Source: Bacteroidia bacterium
GTDB taxonomy: Bacteria > Bacteroidota > Bacteroidia > Bacteroidales > Azobacteroidaceae
Direction of reading: 5' to 3'
Length of the DNA: 21,578 nucleotides
Assembly (NCBI GenBank): GCA_025996865.1
Contig: BNTV01000084.1
Location: 1-21,578, forward strand
Part shown: one piece after another, positions 8,114-16,480 of the stretch
Numbering within the stretch: position 1 is the first letter of the stretch
How the letters are laid out: the number at the start of each line of letters is the position of its first letter
Translations under genes and position numbers: made by a program
The notes under the pieces: generated by a model
Seen by the model: the letters and a program-made list of their open reading frames with translations, nothing else
What the model was told of the DNA's origin: nothing
The model's database searches: none

Positions 8114-9418
8114 TTATTTCATAAAAAACCGCAACACATCATTCCCGTTAGCATACAGCAGCAGCAGTAACAGGAAAACCATCCCCGCAATCTGAGCATA
8201 CTCCATAAACTTATCATTGGGCTTGCGTCCGGAAACAACTTCATACAGGAGAAACATTACATGTCCGCCGTCGAGCGCGGGAATCGGCAGTAAGTTCATG
8301 ATTCCCAAAACGATGGAAAGAAACGCCGTCATATTCCAGAAATCAGGCCAACTCCATTGTCCGGGAAACATGTTGCCGATGGCGCCGAATCCGCCGATAC
8401 TCCGGATGCCAACTTTGGTAAAGATTAAGCGCAATTGAAGAACGTAAAAAGATATTTTTCTGATTCCTAAGGAAATACCTGCCGGAAAAGATTGGAAAAA
8501 ATTATATTTATCCGTAACATGGACATCCTTTCTTTCCGTAACAAAACCAATTTTACTCTCTGCGTTTACATGCACCGTCAATTTGATTTTTTCGCTTCCC
8601 CGCAAGACATCCATTTGAATGTCAGTGTCTTTGTATTCTGACAAAGCTCTGGCAAACAAGCCATAAGCAACCGTATTGGTTTCATTGACCGAAAGAATTT
8701 CATCCCCGACTTTCAAACCGGCTTTTTCTGCATTATTTCCCGGAATTAAACTGTCAATTCGAGTGATCTGAAAATCCGCCAAAGGTGTTTTCGAAGCTAA
8801 AAACTGTTCTTCAAAATTTTCAGGCAGGTGGATTGTTTTTTCTTGTCCGTTGCGCAATACGGATATATTTTCGGAACTGATCACCCGGAACAAATCCAAA
8901 TCATCGTAACGGGTCAAGCGTTTGCCATCAGCGGTAAGTAAAATGTCCCCGTCTTCAAATCCCGCTTGATGAGCTACTTCACTGAAATAGAGAGGCGTTT
9001 TGTCAATCGGAACATAACTGTCCCCCCAATTCGCAACTAACATGGAATAAATCAAAAAAGCAAGGATGATATTCATGAATACGCCGCCAACCATGATTAA
9101 CAGGCGCTGCCAAGCCGGTTTTGTTCTAAATTCCCAAGGTTGAGGCGGTTGAGCCAAAGCTTCCTTGTCCATGCTTTCGTCGATCATCCCCGATATTTTG
9201 ACATAACCTCCCAAGGGTAACCAACCGATTCCATATTCGGTCTCGCTATTTTTGGGTTTGAACTTGTAAAGGGAAAACCACGGATTGAAGAACAAGTAGA
9301 ATTTTTCAACCCTGACTTTGAATAACTTAGCCAAAAAGAAATGTCCAAATTCGTGGACAATAACCAAAATTGATAAACTTAAAATTAATTGTGCTGCTTT
9401 TATTAATATTGTCTCCAT
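8114..9418 (-). CDS. rseP: RseP-family site-2 intramembrane metalloprotease
   Basis: A zinc protease of 434 residues that cuts membrane-embedded substrates such as anti-sigma factors or remnant signal peptides in the inner membrane. Zinc ligands are visible in the first membrane helix as HEFGH (His22, Glu23, His26) and near the end as NLLPIPALDGGH (Asp383). A GGVFMN motif (111-116) and a membrane segment (about 105-128) lie between. Two PDZ-like domains follow in the periplasmic loop: about 145-200 (QAGFEDGDILLTADGKRL) and about 217-285 (NNAEKAGLKVGDEILSVNE). The last helix is about 412-425. Length and motif order are normal for Bacteroidales RseP. It starts 14 bases after the dxr stop, a pairing that is widely conserved, so it is the last gene of the operon and ends at the stem-loop. 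Confidence 0.95.
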   Translation of the reverse strand: METILIKAAQLILSLSILVIVHEFGHFFLAKLFKVRVEKFYLFFNPWFSLYKFKPKNSETEYGIGWLPLGGYVKISGMIDESMDKEALAQPPQPWEFRTKPAWQRLLIMVGGVFMNIILAFLIYSMLVANWGDSYVPIDKTPLYFSEVAHQAGFEDGDILLTADGKRLTRYDDLDLFRVISSENISVLRNGQEKTIHLPENFEEQFLASKTPLADFQITRIDSLIPGNNAEKAGLKVGDEILSVNETNTVAYGLFARALSEYKDTDIQMDVLRGSEKIKLTVHVNAESKIGFVTERKDVHVTDKYNFFQSFPAGISLGIRKISFYVLQLRLIFTKVGIRSIGGFGAIGNMFPGQWSWPDFWNMTAFLSIVLGIMNLLPIPALDGGHVMFLLYEVVSGRKPNDKFMEYAQIAGMVFLLLLLLYANGNDVLRFFMK

Positions 9419-9432
9419 ATTTTAAATATAAA

Positions 9433-10677
9433 TTACGCCCCTCCTGCCCCCTGAAGGGGGAGTTTGGAGCAGTGAGTTTTATTATTGAGCTTCGGTAAAG
9501 TCCCCTTCAGGGGATTTAGGGGCAAAGCCTCTTTGGCTTTTTCCCGCGCCTCCGCATCAGTCTGCATATAATCGTCCAAATTGGGCGAAGCGATAAAGGA
9601 AACTTGTTCCATTGTTTTTTCAATTACATCACTCATGGCTAAAAAACCGGTTCTGTCTTCCAAAAACGCTGCCACGGCGACTTCATTCGCTGCATTGAGG
9701 ATACAAGGCATGTTTCCGCCTTTTGCGACCGCTTCGTAGGCAAGCGCCAGATTGCGGAATTTACGGGTATCCGGTTCTTCAAACGTTAAACTTGAAAATT
9801 TATTGAAATCCAACCGTTCAAAATTGGAAAAAACGCGATTCGGATAAGTCAATGCGTATTGAATCGGCAAACGCATATCCGGCAAACTTAACTGCGCTTT
9901 TATCGACGAATCTTCAAACTGAACCATGGAATGAATAATGGACTGGGGATGCACCAAAATTTGTATTTGAGAAGTATCCACATCAAAAAGCCACTTCGCT
10001 TCAATCATCTCAAAACCTTTATTCATCAAGGTTGCCGAATCAATGGTAACTTTGGCGCCCATATTCCAATTGGGATGTTGCAAAGCTTCTTTTTTGGTCA
10101 CAACCGCTAATTGTTCCTGCGAAAAAGTTCGAAATGGCCCACCGGAAGCTGTCAAAATGATTTTCTCAATCGGATTGTCTATCTCTCCCGTTAAGCACTG
10201 AAAGATAGCCGAATGTTCGGAATCGACCGGTATAATGTGCGTCCGGTTTTCCAAAGCTAATTGTATAATCAGCTCACCGGCAACAACTAAGGTTTCTTTA
10301 TTCGCCAAAGCAATCGTCTTTCCGGCATTGATCGCATTGATCGTAGGTTTCAAACCGGAATAGCCGACCATTGCCGTCAACACAATCTGAATAGGTTCTG
10401 CTTGAACTACCTGGCAAATTGCTTCATGCCCTGCCCAAACTTTGACGGGCAAATCGCTTAAGGCATCTTTCAACCGGGAAAATTTACTTTCATTGGCGAT
10501 TACCACCATTTCGGGCAGAAATTCCCGCGCCTGCCGAATCAGTAATTCAACATTATTATTTGCCGTAAGTGCATATATTTCAAGTAAATCCCGGTTTTCG
10601 CGAATAACATCCAAAGCCTGTGTCCCGATTGAACCGGTCGAACCCAAAATGGCTATCTGTTTTTTCTCGTTTTCCAT
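9433..10677 (-). CDS. dxr: 1-deoxy-D-xylulose 5-phosphate reductoisomerase with repeat-derived C-terminus
   Basis: The second enzyme of the MEP isoprenoid pathway, converting DXP to MEP with NADPH in the cytoplasm. Seen: nucleotide-binding GSTGSIG (12-18), LANKETLVVAGE (124-135), metal-site VDSEHSA (Asp152, Glu154), TASGGPF (176-182), HPNWNMGAKVTIDSATLMNK (201-220) and GFEMIEA with Glu223 and Glu226. All key residues are intact. The family domain ends around residue 384. The last 30 residues (from LPLNPLKGTL to LPLQGAGGA) and the stop codon are encoded by repeat copy B, making 414 residues against a usual length of about 385. The start is ATG 10677, not the TTG just before it: this ATG overlaps the stop of the M23 gene (TGATG), which implies translational coupling. 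The added tail is probably tolerated because the core is complete. Confidence 0.95.
   Translation of the reverse strand: MENEKKQIAILGSTGSIGTQALDVIRENRDLLEIYALTANNNVELLIRQAREFLPEMVVIANESKFSRLKDALSDLPVKVWAGHEAICQVVQAEPIQIVLTAMVGYSGLKPTINAINAGKTIALANKETLVVAGELIIQLALENRTHIIPVDSEHSAIFQCLTGEIDNPIEKIILTASGGPFRTFSQEQLAVVTKKEALQHPNWNMGAKVTIDSATLMNKGFEMIEAKWLFDVDTSQIQILVHPQSIIHSMVQFEDSSIKAQLSLPDMRLPIQYALTYPNRVFSNFERLDFNKFSSLTFEEPDTRKFRNLALAYEAVAKGGNMPCILNAANEVAVAAFLEDRTGFLAMSDVIEKTMEQVSFIASPNLDDYMQTDAEAREKAKEALPLNPLKGTLPKLNNKTHCSKLPLQGAGGA
9434..9525 (-). repeat. Palindromic repeat element, copy B (inside the 3' end of dxr)
   Basis: The same family as copy A. Read along the - strand, it has a left arm with CCCCTAAATCCCCTGAAGGG and onward (9522 down to 9497), a variable centre, and a right arm with CTCCCCCTTCAGGGGG ending near GGGGCGTAA. 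The left arm matches copy A over 26 bases with one change (CTGAAG instead of CTAAAG). The same change appears in the right arm, so the arm palindromes are kept by compensating differences. The element lies in frame within dxr and its terminal GTAA supplies the stop codon. It points along transcription, as copy A does in its own operon. Confidence 0.85.
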
Positions 10678-11537
10678 CAATTAAAATTTATATATTCACT
10701 TGGGTCAACGGGTTTTCCATCCAACCACAATTCAAAATGCAGGTGTATTCCTGTCGATAATTGGCCGGTATTCCCGACCAAGGCAATCACTTCTCCCGCG
10801 CTAACCGCATCTCCCGGAGATTTCAACAATTTAGCATTATGCTTATAGATAGACACAAATCCGTTAGGATGTTGAAGCTGAATCACATATCCCGCATTGG
10901 GATCAAATCCGGTGAAAACAACCGTTCCTTTCATCGTTGCCAGAACCGATTCGCTGGGCGTTGAAGCGACATCAATGCCATAATGCCTTTCCCTGAGATT
11001 GAATGTAGATGAAACTATTCCTTTCACCGGTTTATAAAACATGGGCTTTCCGCCTCCGCCAGAAGCCATAGCTAATCCGTTCAGATTATATTTTTCCTCT
11101 TCCTCATAACTTTTCACAAATTCGGAAGTTCGTTTCGATTTTTCGAGATCAATATCGCGGGCATCTCTAATCGAATCGATTGTAGGCACTTCGTCCACTT
11201 TTATGTCTCCTCGCAAAATGGCTCTGATATTCTCCAAATACCGGGATTGCACGGCTAATTCCGTTTCCAAGGAATCGGCTGTCAATGCATTCTTAATCAT
11301 TTCTTGCCGGACGTCGGAATCCAAATAACCGGGTAAATAGTTGCGTATCGGCGTTTTAATAATTACAAAAGAAGTCAGCGTTATCAAAAAGACGGCAAAC
11401 AAAAACAATATGATAAAACTCGTAAGGCGGGATAAACGGAACGAAAATACTTCTTCCAAAGTGTTTTCGTTCAGAAAAGAGAGCTTGTATTCAAAGCGCA
11501 TCTTTTCCCAAAATTCCTTGCGTGTAATTTTACTCAT
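10677..11537 (-). CDS. M23 (LytM/DipM-like) peptidoglycan metallopeptidase, membrane-anchored
   Basis: A protein of 286 residues. A short basic N-terminus precedes one membrane helix (about 38-60). A coiled, charged linker follows (about 75-155), then a Gly-rich turn and a C-terminal M23 domain (about 165-283). The zinc ligands and catalytic residues are present: HYGID (His185, Asp189), YKHN (His233) and HLHFEL (His265, His267). This points to an active endopeptidase that cuts cross-links or peptides in the periplasmic peptidoglycan, not a degenerate LytM activator. The start overlaps the upstream peptidase stop by 4 bases (ATGA), and its own TGA overlaps the dxr ATG. This gene is commonly found next to dxr in Bacteroidales. 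Confidence 0.92.
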   Translation of the reverse strand: MSKITRKEFWEKMRFEYKLSFLNENTLEEVFSFRLSRLTSFIILFLFAVFLITLTSFVIIKTPIRNYLPGYLDSDVRQEMIKNALTADSLETELAVQSRYLENIRAILRGDIKVDEVPTIDSIRDARDIDLEKSKRTSEFVKSYEEEEKYNLNGLAMASGGGGKPMFYKPVKGIVSSTFNLRERHYGIDVASTPSESVLATMKGTVVFTGFDPNAGYVIQLQHPNGFVSIYKHNAKLLKSPGDAVSAGEVIALVGNTGQLSTGIHLHFELWLDGKPVDPSEYINFN

Positions 11538-13654
11538 TCAAATTTTATTTCTTCCAATAAGCGGCTGCCATGTCCCCACTTGTCTATCATATACAAAACA
11601 TAGCGAATATCAACGCCTATACATCGTTGAATATCAGTCTCAAAAGCAATATCGCCGCTCATCGCTTCCCAATTGCCGTCGAAAGCCAAACCGATTAAGC
11701 GGCCTTTTTCGTCGAAAATGGGACTTCCGGAATTACCACCGGTGATGTCGTTGTTGGACAGAAAATCCGTATTCATTGTGCCGTCGCCGTTTCCGTAAGC
11801 GCCGAAATCGCCGTCGCCCAACAGATTCATCAATTCAGGCTGAACATGAAATTCGGGATCGTCTTTTTTGTATTTTTCAAAAACGCCTTTGGTAGTCGTA
11901 TAATAGTCGTACCAAGCGCCGTCGTAAGGAACGTAACCGCCTATGCTTCCATAACTCATCCGCATCGTGAAATTAGCGTCGGACGGAAAACTTATTTCCG
12001 GTTTCATTTCTTCCAAACCGGCGAAAAACATCCGTTCAGCTTTGACAATATCGTACCGCGCACCGGCTGACAGTTCGCGATATTTATTCTGAACTTCCCG
12101 TACCGATTTAGCCAAACGCACAGCCGGATCTTTTTCCAACTGCTTGGCTTTCTTCGGATTTAAGAAAATCTCTTTTAATTTGTCGGGATAAGGCACAATT
12201 GATTTTTTGAATACATCGGCGGCATATTTAGTATAATCTCCTTTGTATTTTTTATCTATTTCGGAGAAAATACCGGGAAGTTCGTGCGCAGGAACATTTT
12301 TTTTTATCTCTTGCAGCATAGCTGCCAATACTTTTTCGTCCAAAGCCGCTTCATAATCTTTGTAAACCGGACGAATTTCCCGTTCAAAAAATCCATCTAT
12401 ATTCTTCAGGGACGGAACGTCCACCGCAGAAGCGCTGTAAGCGTAGCGGATAATTTCGGCGCCGGAGATGGCTTCGTTTAAATAAGTCAAAATCCGTTGC
12501 GTTTCATTGTTCGAAGTATAGGTTTTTTCCAATAAATCCAAAGTCGAACCGTAAACGGCTTTTTTGCCGGGATTTGCATCCAACCATTTACGAAACTCAT
12601 TTTCAAGCGCTTGCTTCCGTTCAATCACGTGCATTCTCGCCAACCCGCGATTCATACCGATGGAATTTTTCCAATAATTGGAACTTCTCGCATATTTGGA
12701 GGCGTATTTGATTCGTACAGCGTCGGATTGCAACATGGCTTCGTTCCAAATATCCTGTTTGATTCCGCGAACTTCAATCATCGGTTCGTTCTGGCTTTTA
12801 ATACGTTGTTCCACGCCCCAGGAAGACAAGTAACGGCTTGTGCGTCCCGGATAACCAATCGTCATCGCAAAGGAATTTTCTTCGTACCCTTTTAAGGATA
12901 CCGGTGCAACATATTTCGGTTTAAACGGAACATTTTCTTTGTGGTAACCTTTTTTGTTATCGGGATTTACGTATGCGCGAAAAACACTGAAATCGCAAGT
13001 GTGGCGCGGCCACATCCAATTGTCCGTGTCGCCTCCGAATTTTCCTACGGAAGAAGGCGGCGCAAAAACCATACGAATGTCGGTCAAAACCTGATAAGTG
13101 TTCAGATAGAACGAATTAAAAGCGAAATAAGGTGTGACTTCCGCTAAAATGGACAAGGAATCTATGCTGTATTGTTTTTCGAGTTCGGAGATTTTTTCCC
13201 CGATTTCATCCAAACGCGCTTTTTCATTCATTTCCGGGTTAATACCGGCAAGCACTTCGGAACTAACATTCACTGTTTTAATCAGATAACGAACAAACAT
13301 GCCGGAAATCGGAATTTCATCTTCCATTGTGTTTGCTACGAATCCGTCACGCAAATAATTGTTTTCTACGGTGCTTTTCGACTGAATGGCTCCGTAACCG
13401 CAATGGTGGTTCGTAAATATCAAACCCTTGTCCGATACGGTGATACCGGTGCATCCTCCGTCAAATTGGATAACTGCATCTTTCAAAGAAGGTTGGAGGG
13501 TATCGTACAATTGTTGCGGACTTAACAGAAATCCTAATTCTCTCATTCTCGCCCAATTGGATTCTTTCAGATTGTTGAGCATCCACATGCCTTCGTCTGC
13601 CGATACAACCGAACAAAACAATATGGATAAAAATAATGATGTTATTCGTTTCAT
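11534..13654 (-). CDS. S46-family dipeptidyl-peptidase, DPP7 type
   Basis: A serine dipeptidyl-peptidase of 706 residues with a signal peptide (cleavage near VVSA-DEG). It acts in the periplasm, releasing dipeptides from oligopeptides. The trypsin-like motifs are FTNHHCGYG (catalytic His most likely 84), DTDNWMWPRHTCDFS (catalytic Asp most likely 221) and GGNSGSP (Ser642). The residue 18 positions after the serine sets specificity in this family: Gly in DPP7 (hydrophobic P1) and Arg in DPP11 (acidic P1). Here it is Gly660 in AFDGNWE, so DPP7-type preference is inferred. The middle is the helical domain typical of S46 enzymes, and the length is normal. The start is 3 bases from the stop of the DUF2461 gene, and the end overlaps the M23 gene by 4 bases. 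Confidence 0.93.
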   Translation of the reverse strand: MKRITSLFLSILFCSVVSADEGMWMLNNLKESNWARMRELGFLLSPQQLYDTLQPSLKDAVIQFDGGCTGITVSDKGLIFTNHHCGYGAIQSKSTVENNYLRDGFVANTMEDEIPISGMFVRYLIKTVNVSSEVLAGINPEMNEKARLDEIGEKISELEKQYSIDSLSILAEVTPYFAFNSFYLNTYQVLTDIRMVFAPPSSVGKFGGDTDNWMWPRHTCDFSVFRAYVNPDNKKGYHKENVPFKPKYVAPVSLKGYEENSFAMTIGYPGRTSRYLSSWGVEQRIKSQNEPMIEVRGIKQDIWNEAMLQSDAVRIKYASKYARSSNYWKNSIGMNRGLARMHVIERKQALENEFRKWLDANPGKKAVYGSTLDLLEKTYTSNNETQRILTYLNEAISGAEIIRYAYSASAVDVPSLKNIDGFFEREIRPVYKDYEAALDEKVLAAMLQEIKKNVPAHELPGIFSEIDKKYKGDYTKYAADVFKKSIVPYPDKLKEIFLNPKKAKQLEKDPAVRLAKSVREVQNKYRELSAGARYDIVKAERMFFAGLEEMKPEISFPSDANFTMRMSYGSIGGYVPYDGAWYDYYTTTKGVFEKYKKDDPEFHVQPELMNLLGDGDFGAYGNGDGTMNTDFLSNNDITGGNSGSPIFDEKGRLIGLAFDGNWEAMSGDIAFETDIQRCIGVDIRYVLYMIDKWGHGSRLLEEIKFE

Positions 13655-13657
13655 AAA

Positions 13658-14350
13658 TTAATTAAAATCTTCGCTAATATCAACTAAATAAGCGTACAAA
13701 GGCTGCAACAAGGTATATTCACTTGCCAAAAACCGTGCAAAATCGGCGGTAAACAATTCTTCACCAACCGGAAATTGTTTGTACAGATAAATGCTTTTTC
13801 GCTGTATCCATTGTTGGAAATATTCCGGTAAATCATTATTTATCGGACGTTTATACGCTTCTCCACCAAGAATAAAACCCTGTTTCCCAATCAAATCTTC
13901 CGTCATTTCACGGAAATGTTTCGGGTCATATTCAATTGCTGAACGAAAAGCGTCCATTTCTTTCTTTTTCGGAAGATACAAACCCATTCCATAAGAGTAA
14001 CCGCTTTCGGAAATTTCCAGATAATGACCCGGAAAATTCTGCCAATCAGTCAATAAGCGTTGGAAAGTAATCCACATAGCCGTCCGGTAAGGCGTTTTGT
14101 CTTTCGAAAAACGAATATCGCGATAAATTCTCGAAACAATTTTATTCGGATTCATATTAATCTGCGGATCAATCGCATACATAGCCGGAGTCATGACGTG
14201 TACCAACGCTTTCAAAGGCCGCACGATCTCTTCTTCATAAATTGGTTTGTGTTCGTCGAACCACGGTTTGTAATTGTACTCTTTCAAGTCGTTGAAAAAC
14301 TTAAAAGTTTCAGGGGAAAAACCGGAAAAAGTTTCTATTTTTTGTTTCAT
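13658..14350 (-). CDS. DUF2461 family protein
   Basis: A soluble protein of 230 residues with no signal peptide or membrane segment. It shows the DUF2461 (TIGR02453) hallmarks: the FSPETFKFFNDLKEYNYKPW opening, with WFDEHK after it, and RIYRDIRFSKDKTPYRT at about 74-90. A Gly/Tyr-rich YSYGMGLYLP region follows. The family is widespread but I know of no established function, so none is assigned. It is tightly packed with the S46 peptidase gene (3 bases) and lies 41 bases downstream of the phosphoglucomutase gene. That makes it part of the same transcript, but the neighbours give no clear clue to its role. Confidence 0.88.
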   Translation of the reverse strand: MKQKIETFSGFSPETFKFFNDLKEYNYKPWFDEHKPIYEEEIVRPLKALVHVMTPAMYAIDPQINMNPNKIVSRIYRDIRFSKDKTPYRTAMWITFQRLLTDWQNFPGHYLEISESGYSYGMGLYLPKKKEMDAFRSAIEYDPKHFREMTEDLIGKQGFILGGEAYKRPINNDLPEYFQQWIQRKSIYLYKQFPVGEELFTADFARFLASEYTLLQPLYAYLVDISEDFN

Positions 14351-14352
14351 AT

Positions 14353-14391
14353 TTTAAACTGCGGAGTTTCACGGAGTTAATTTCACAGAGG
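14353..14391 (-). repeat. Short GTGAAACTCCG-type repeat between pgm and the DUF2461 gene
   Basis: Read on the - strand, the 41-base gap is almost filled by CCTCTGTGAAATTAA followed by CTCCGTGAAACTCCG, in which a CTCYGTGAAA unit appears twice and a truncated CTCCG a third time. Similar short CTCTGTG/CTCCGTG repeats are, from memory, common in Bacteroidota intergenic regions. It looks like a repeat remnant with no gene of its own. Confidence 0.5.
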
Positions 14392-16140
14392 TTAAATTCC
14401 CAAGGATTTGCGAACGTCTGCAATCTTAGCCTCAGCAGCAACTTCGGCGGCAGCCAAATCTTCGCGGGAATCTACTTTGCTGTGAAGTTCCACATAAAAT
14501 TTTATTTTCGGCTCCGTACCTGAAGGACGGATGGAAACTTTAGTATTATCCTCGGTAAAGTATTGAAGCACATTGGAAGTCGTCGGCATATCCAAAGTCA
14601 CAGTCTCATCCTCAATCAGATCTTTTCCCGTCAATTTGGCAAAATCCTTGATGAAAATCACTTTCGAACCGGCTAATTCTTTCATCGGATTTTGACGGAA
14701 GTTTTTCATCATCTCTTCAATTTCTTCCGCACCCGATTTCCCTTGTTTGACGACCGAAATTCCTTTTTCTTTCGAGAATCCGTATTCTACGTAAATATCC
14801 TGCAAAAGCGTGTAAATGGTTTTACCGTTGTCGGCTGCCCAAGCCGCAATTTCAGCCAGGAGCATACAACCGGATACGGCATCTTTATCACGGACAAAAT
14901 TTTCGGCTAAGAAACCGTAACTTTCTTCTCCGCCGCCAATGTACGTTTCCTTATTCTCATTCTGACGCATTACATCGGCGATCCATTTGAATCCGGTATA
15001 GCAGTCATATAAATTCACGCCGTTCTTTTTGGCGACATTTTTCACCAGTTCGGTTGAAACAATGGTTTTTACTACGTATTCGTTGCCTTTCAGTTTTCCC
15101 AGTTCCCGCCAACGTGTAATCAAATAATAAATGTAAATTAAGAGCGTTTGGTTTCCATTCAACAAGACAAATTCACCTTGTTCGTTGCGAACGGCGGCGC
15201 CCACCCGGTCAGCATCCGGGTCGGAAGCCATCACCAAATCGGCTCCGGTTTCAATGGCTTTGTCAACTGCCATTTTGAGTGCAGCGGTTTCTTCGGGATT
15301 CGGGGAAACTACAGTTGGGAAATTGCCGCTCACCACATCCTGTTCGGGAACGTGAATGATATTGGTAAATCCCATAGCTTTCAAAGCATCGGGAATCAAA
15401 GTGATTCCGGTACCGTGAATCGGCGTATATACGATTTTAATGTCTTTGTGCCGGGCAATGGCTTCGGGCGATAAAGAAATTGTCAACAAGTCATTAATAA
15501 ACTGTTTATCAATTGTTTTATCAAGCATTTGAACCAAAGCCGGATTTTTCTTGAAACGAATTTCTTTTACGGAAGATATATTATTGACTTCGGCGATAAT
15601 GTTATGGTCGTGGGGAGCGATTACCTGTGCGCCGTCGTTCCAATAGGCTTTGTAGCCATTGTATTCCTTCGGATTATGAGAGGCTGTAATTACAATTCCG
15701 CTCTGGCAGCCCAATTTGCGAATGGCATAGCTTACTTCCGGTGTCGGACGTAAATCAGGAAATAAATAGGCTTTTATTCCATTTGCCGAAAAAATATCTG
15801 CTGAAATTTCGGCAAACAGCCGACTGTTGTTTCGGCAGTCGTGACCAATTACAACACTGATTTCCGGCAAAGCGGCAAATTCTTTTTTCAAATAATTCGC
15901 TAAACCTTGTGTGGCAGCGCCTACCGTATATTTATTCATCCGGTTCGAACCGACGCCCATAATTCCGCGAAGGCCTCCCGTACCAAATTCCAAATCTCTG
16001 TAAAAAGATTCAATGAGGTCGGTAGGGTCTTCTTTTTCCAACAATGTTTTTACTTGTTTGCGGGTTTCCTCGTCATATTCGGGCGATAGCCAGCCGGAGG
16101 CTTTTGTCTTTACTTGCTGTAATAACTTCTTGTCTTCCAT
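14392..16140 (-). CDS. Phospho-sugar mutase (phosphoglucomutase/phosphomannomutase)
   Basis: A cytoplasmic alpha-D-phosphohexomutase of 582 residues that interconverts hexose 1- and 6-phosphates, feeding glycogen and nucleotide-sugar synthesis. The four-domain motifs are all visible: phosphoserine loop TASHNP (Ser154), metal-binding DPDADR (307-312), sugar-specificity loop GEESYG (404-409) and phosphate-binding RPSGTEPK (538-545). GEESYG and the length of about 580 fit the PgcA-like phosphoglucomutase group, which can also act on other hexoses, so I leave the gene symbol blank. It is the first protein gene of the - strand operon. A candidate promoter (TATCTTTG, 16203-16196) lies about 55 bases upstream of ATG 16140. 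Confidence 0.93.
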   Translation of the reverse strand: MEDKKLLQQVKTKASGWLSPEYDEETRKQVKTLLEKEDPTDLIESFYRDLEFGTGGLRGIMGVGSNRMNKYTVGAATQGLANYLKKEFAALPEISVVIGHDCRNNSRLFAEISADIFSANGIKAYLFPDLRPTPEVSYAIRKLGCQSGIVITASHNPKEYNGYKAYWNDGAQVIAPHDHNIIAEVNNISSVKEIRFKKNPALVQMLDKTIDKQFINDLLTISLSPEAIARHKDIKIVYTPIHGTGITLIPDALKAMGFTNIIHVPEQDVVSGNFPTVVSPNPEETAALKMAVDKAIETGADLVMASDPDADRVGAAVRNEQGEFVLLNGNQTLLIYIYYLITRWRELGKLKGNEYVVKTIVSTELVKNVAKKNGVNLYDCYTGFKWIADVMRQNENKETYIGGGEESYGFLAENFVRDKDAVSGCMLLAEIAAWAADNGKTIYTLLQDIYVEYGFSKEKGISVVKQGKSGAEEIEEMMKNFRQNPMKELAGSKVIFIKDFAKLTGKDLIEDETVTLDMPTTSNVLQYFTEDNTKVSIRPSGTEPKIKFYVELHSKVDSREDLAAAEVAAEAKIADVRKSLGI

Positions 16141-16195
16141 AGCAAATATCTTTATTTTTTTATTTTTGCGTAAAATTAAGTTTGAAAATATCAGG

Positions 16196-16203
16196 CAAAG
16201 ATA
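16196..16203 (-). promoter_or_regulatory. -7 box TATCTTTG upstream of the phosphoglucomutase gene
   Basis: TATCTTTG on the - strand fits TAnnTTTG and would place the start of transcription near 16189, about 50 bases before the ATG. The -33 match is weak (TTTA about 20 bases upstream). It lies 30 bases past the tRNA gene, so the operon could also be read through from the tRNA promoter. Confidence 0.5.
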
Positions 16204-16232
16204 GTGGGAATAAATGAAATTAACAAGTAAAG

Positions 16233-16316
16233 TGCCCGGAACAGGACTCGAACCTGCACATCCTTGCGAACACTAGTCCCTGAAACTAGCGCGTCTACCA
16301 ATTTCGCCATCCGGGC
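16233..16316 (-). tRNA. tRNA-Leu (CAG anticodon)
   Basis: An 84-nt cloverleaf on the - strand. The acceptor GCCCGGA pairs with TCCGGGC and is followed by discriminator A. The D arm is GGCGAAATTGGTAGACGC. The anticodon stem CTAGT/ACTAG encloses loop TTCAGGG, giving anticodon CAG. A long variable arm (TGTTCGCAAGGATGT) marks it as class II, and the T arm contains GGTTCGAGTCC. The discriminator A and the long variable arm support leucine. The CCA end is not encoded. It has its own upstream promoter candidate. Confidence 0.97.
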
Positions 16317-16333
16317 TTTTTTATTTGCGAGTG

Positions 16334-16363
16334 CAAAATTACATCTTTTTCCTTAATTTCAAA
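16334..16363 (-). promoter_or_regulatory. Promoter candidate for tRNA-Leu
   Basis: On the - strand, TTTG (16363-16360) and TAATTTTG (16341-16334) are separated by 18 bases, close to the Bacteroides consensus spacing. The -7 box ends 17 bases before the mature tRNA 5' end at 16316. Confidence 0.5.
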
Positions 16364-16480
16364 GAAAAAAAGTAATATTTTTTATCAGGAGCACAATTAT
16401 TATATTCTGCACGGGTGCATTAAATTGAAAAGCTTTTCTTGTCATGATTGTTTTTCCACTCTCTACAAATTCTTTACTGT

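Noticed and set aside
11341..11745. 134-codon open frame on the + strand across the M23/S46 junction, and other long antisense frames in 9000-16000
   Set aside because: They mirror conserved genes on the - strand and have no homology, signal or start context of their own.
16408..16419. TGCACGGGTGCA palindrome behind the sialidase-fold gene as a terminator
   Set aside because: The stem is only 4-5 bp with a tiny loop and no T-run follows, so it is too weak to call.
16429..16440. AAAAGCTTTT palindrome near the end of the sialidase-fold gene
   Set aside because: It is a short A/T-rich palindrome with no loop and could arise by chance.
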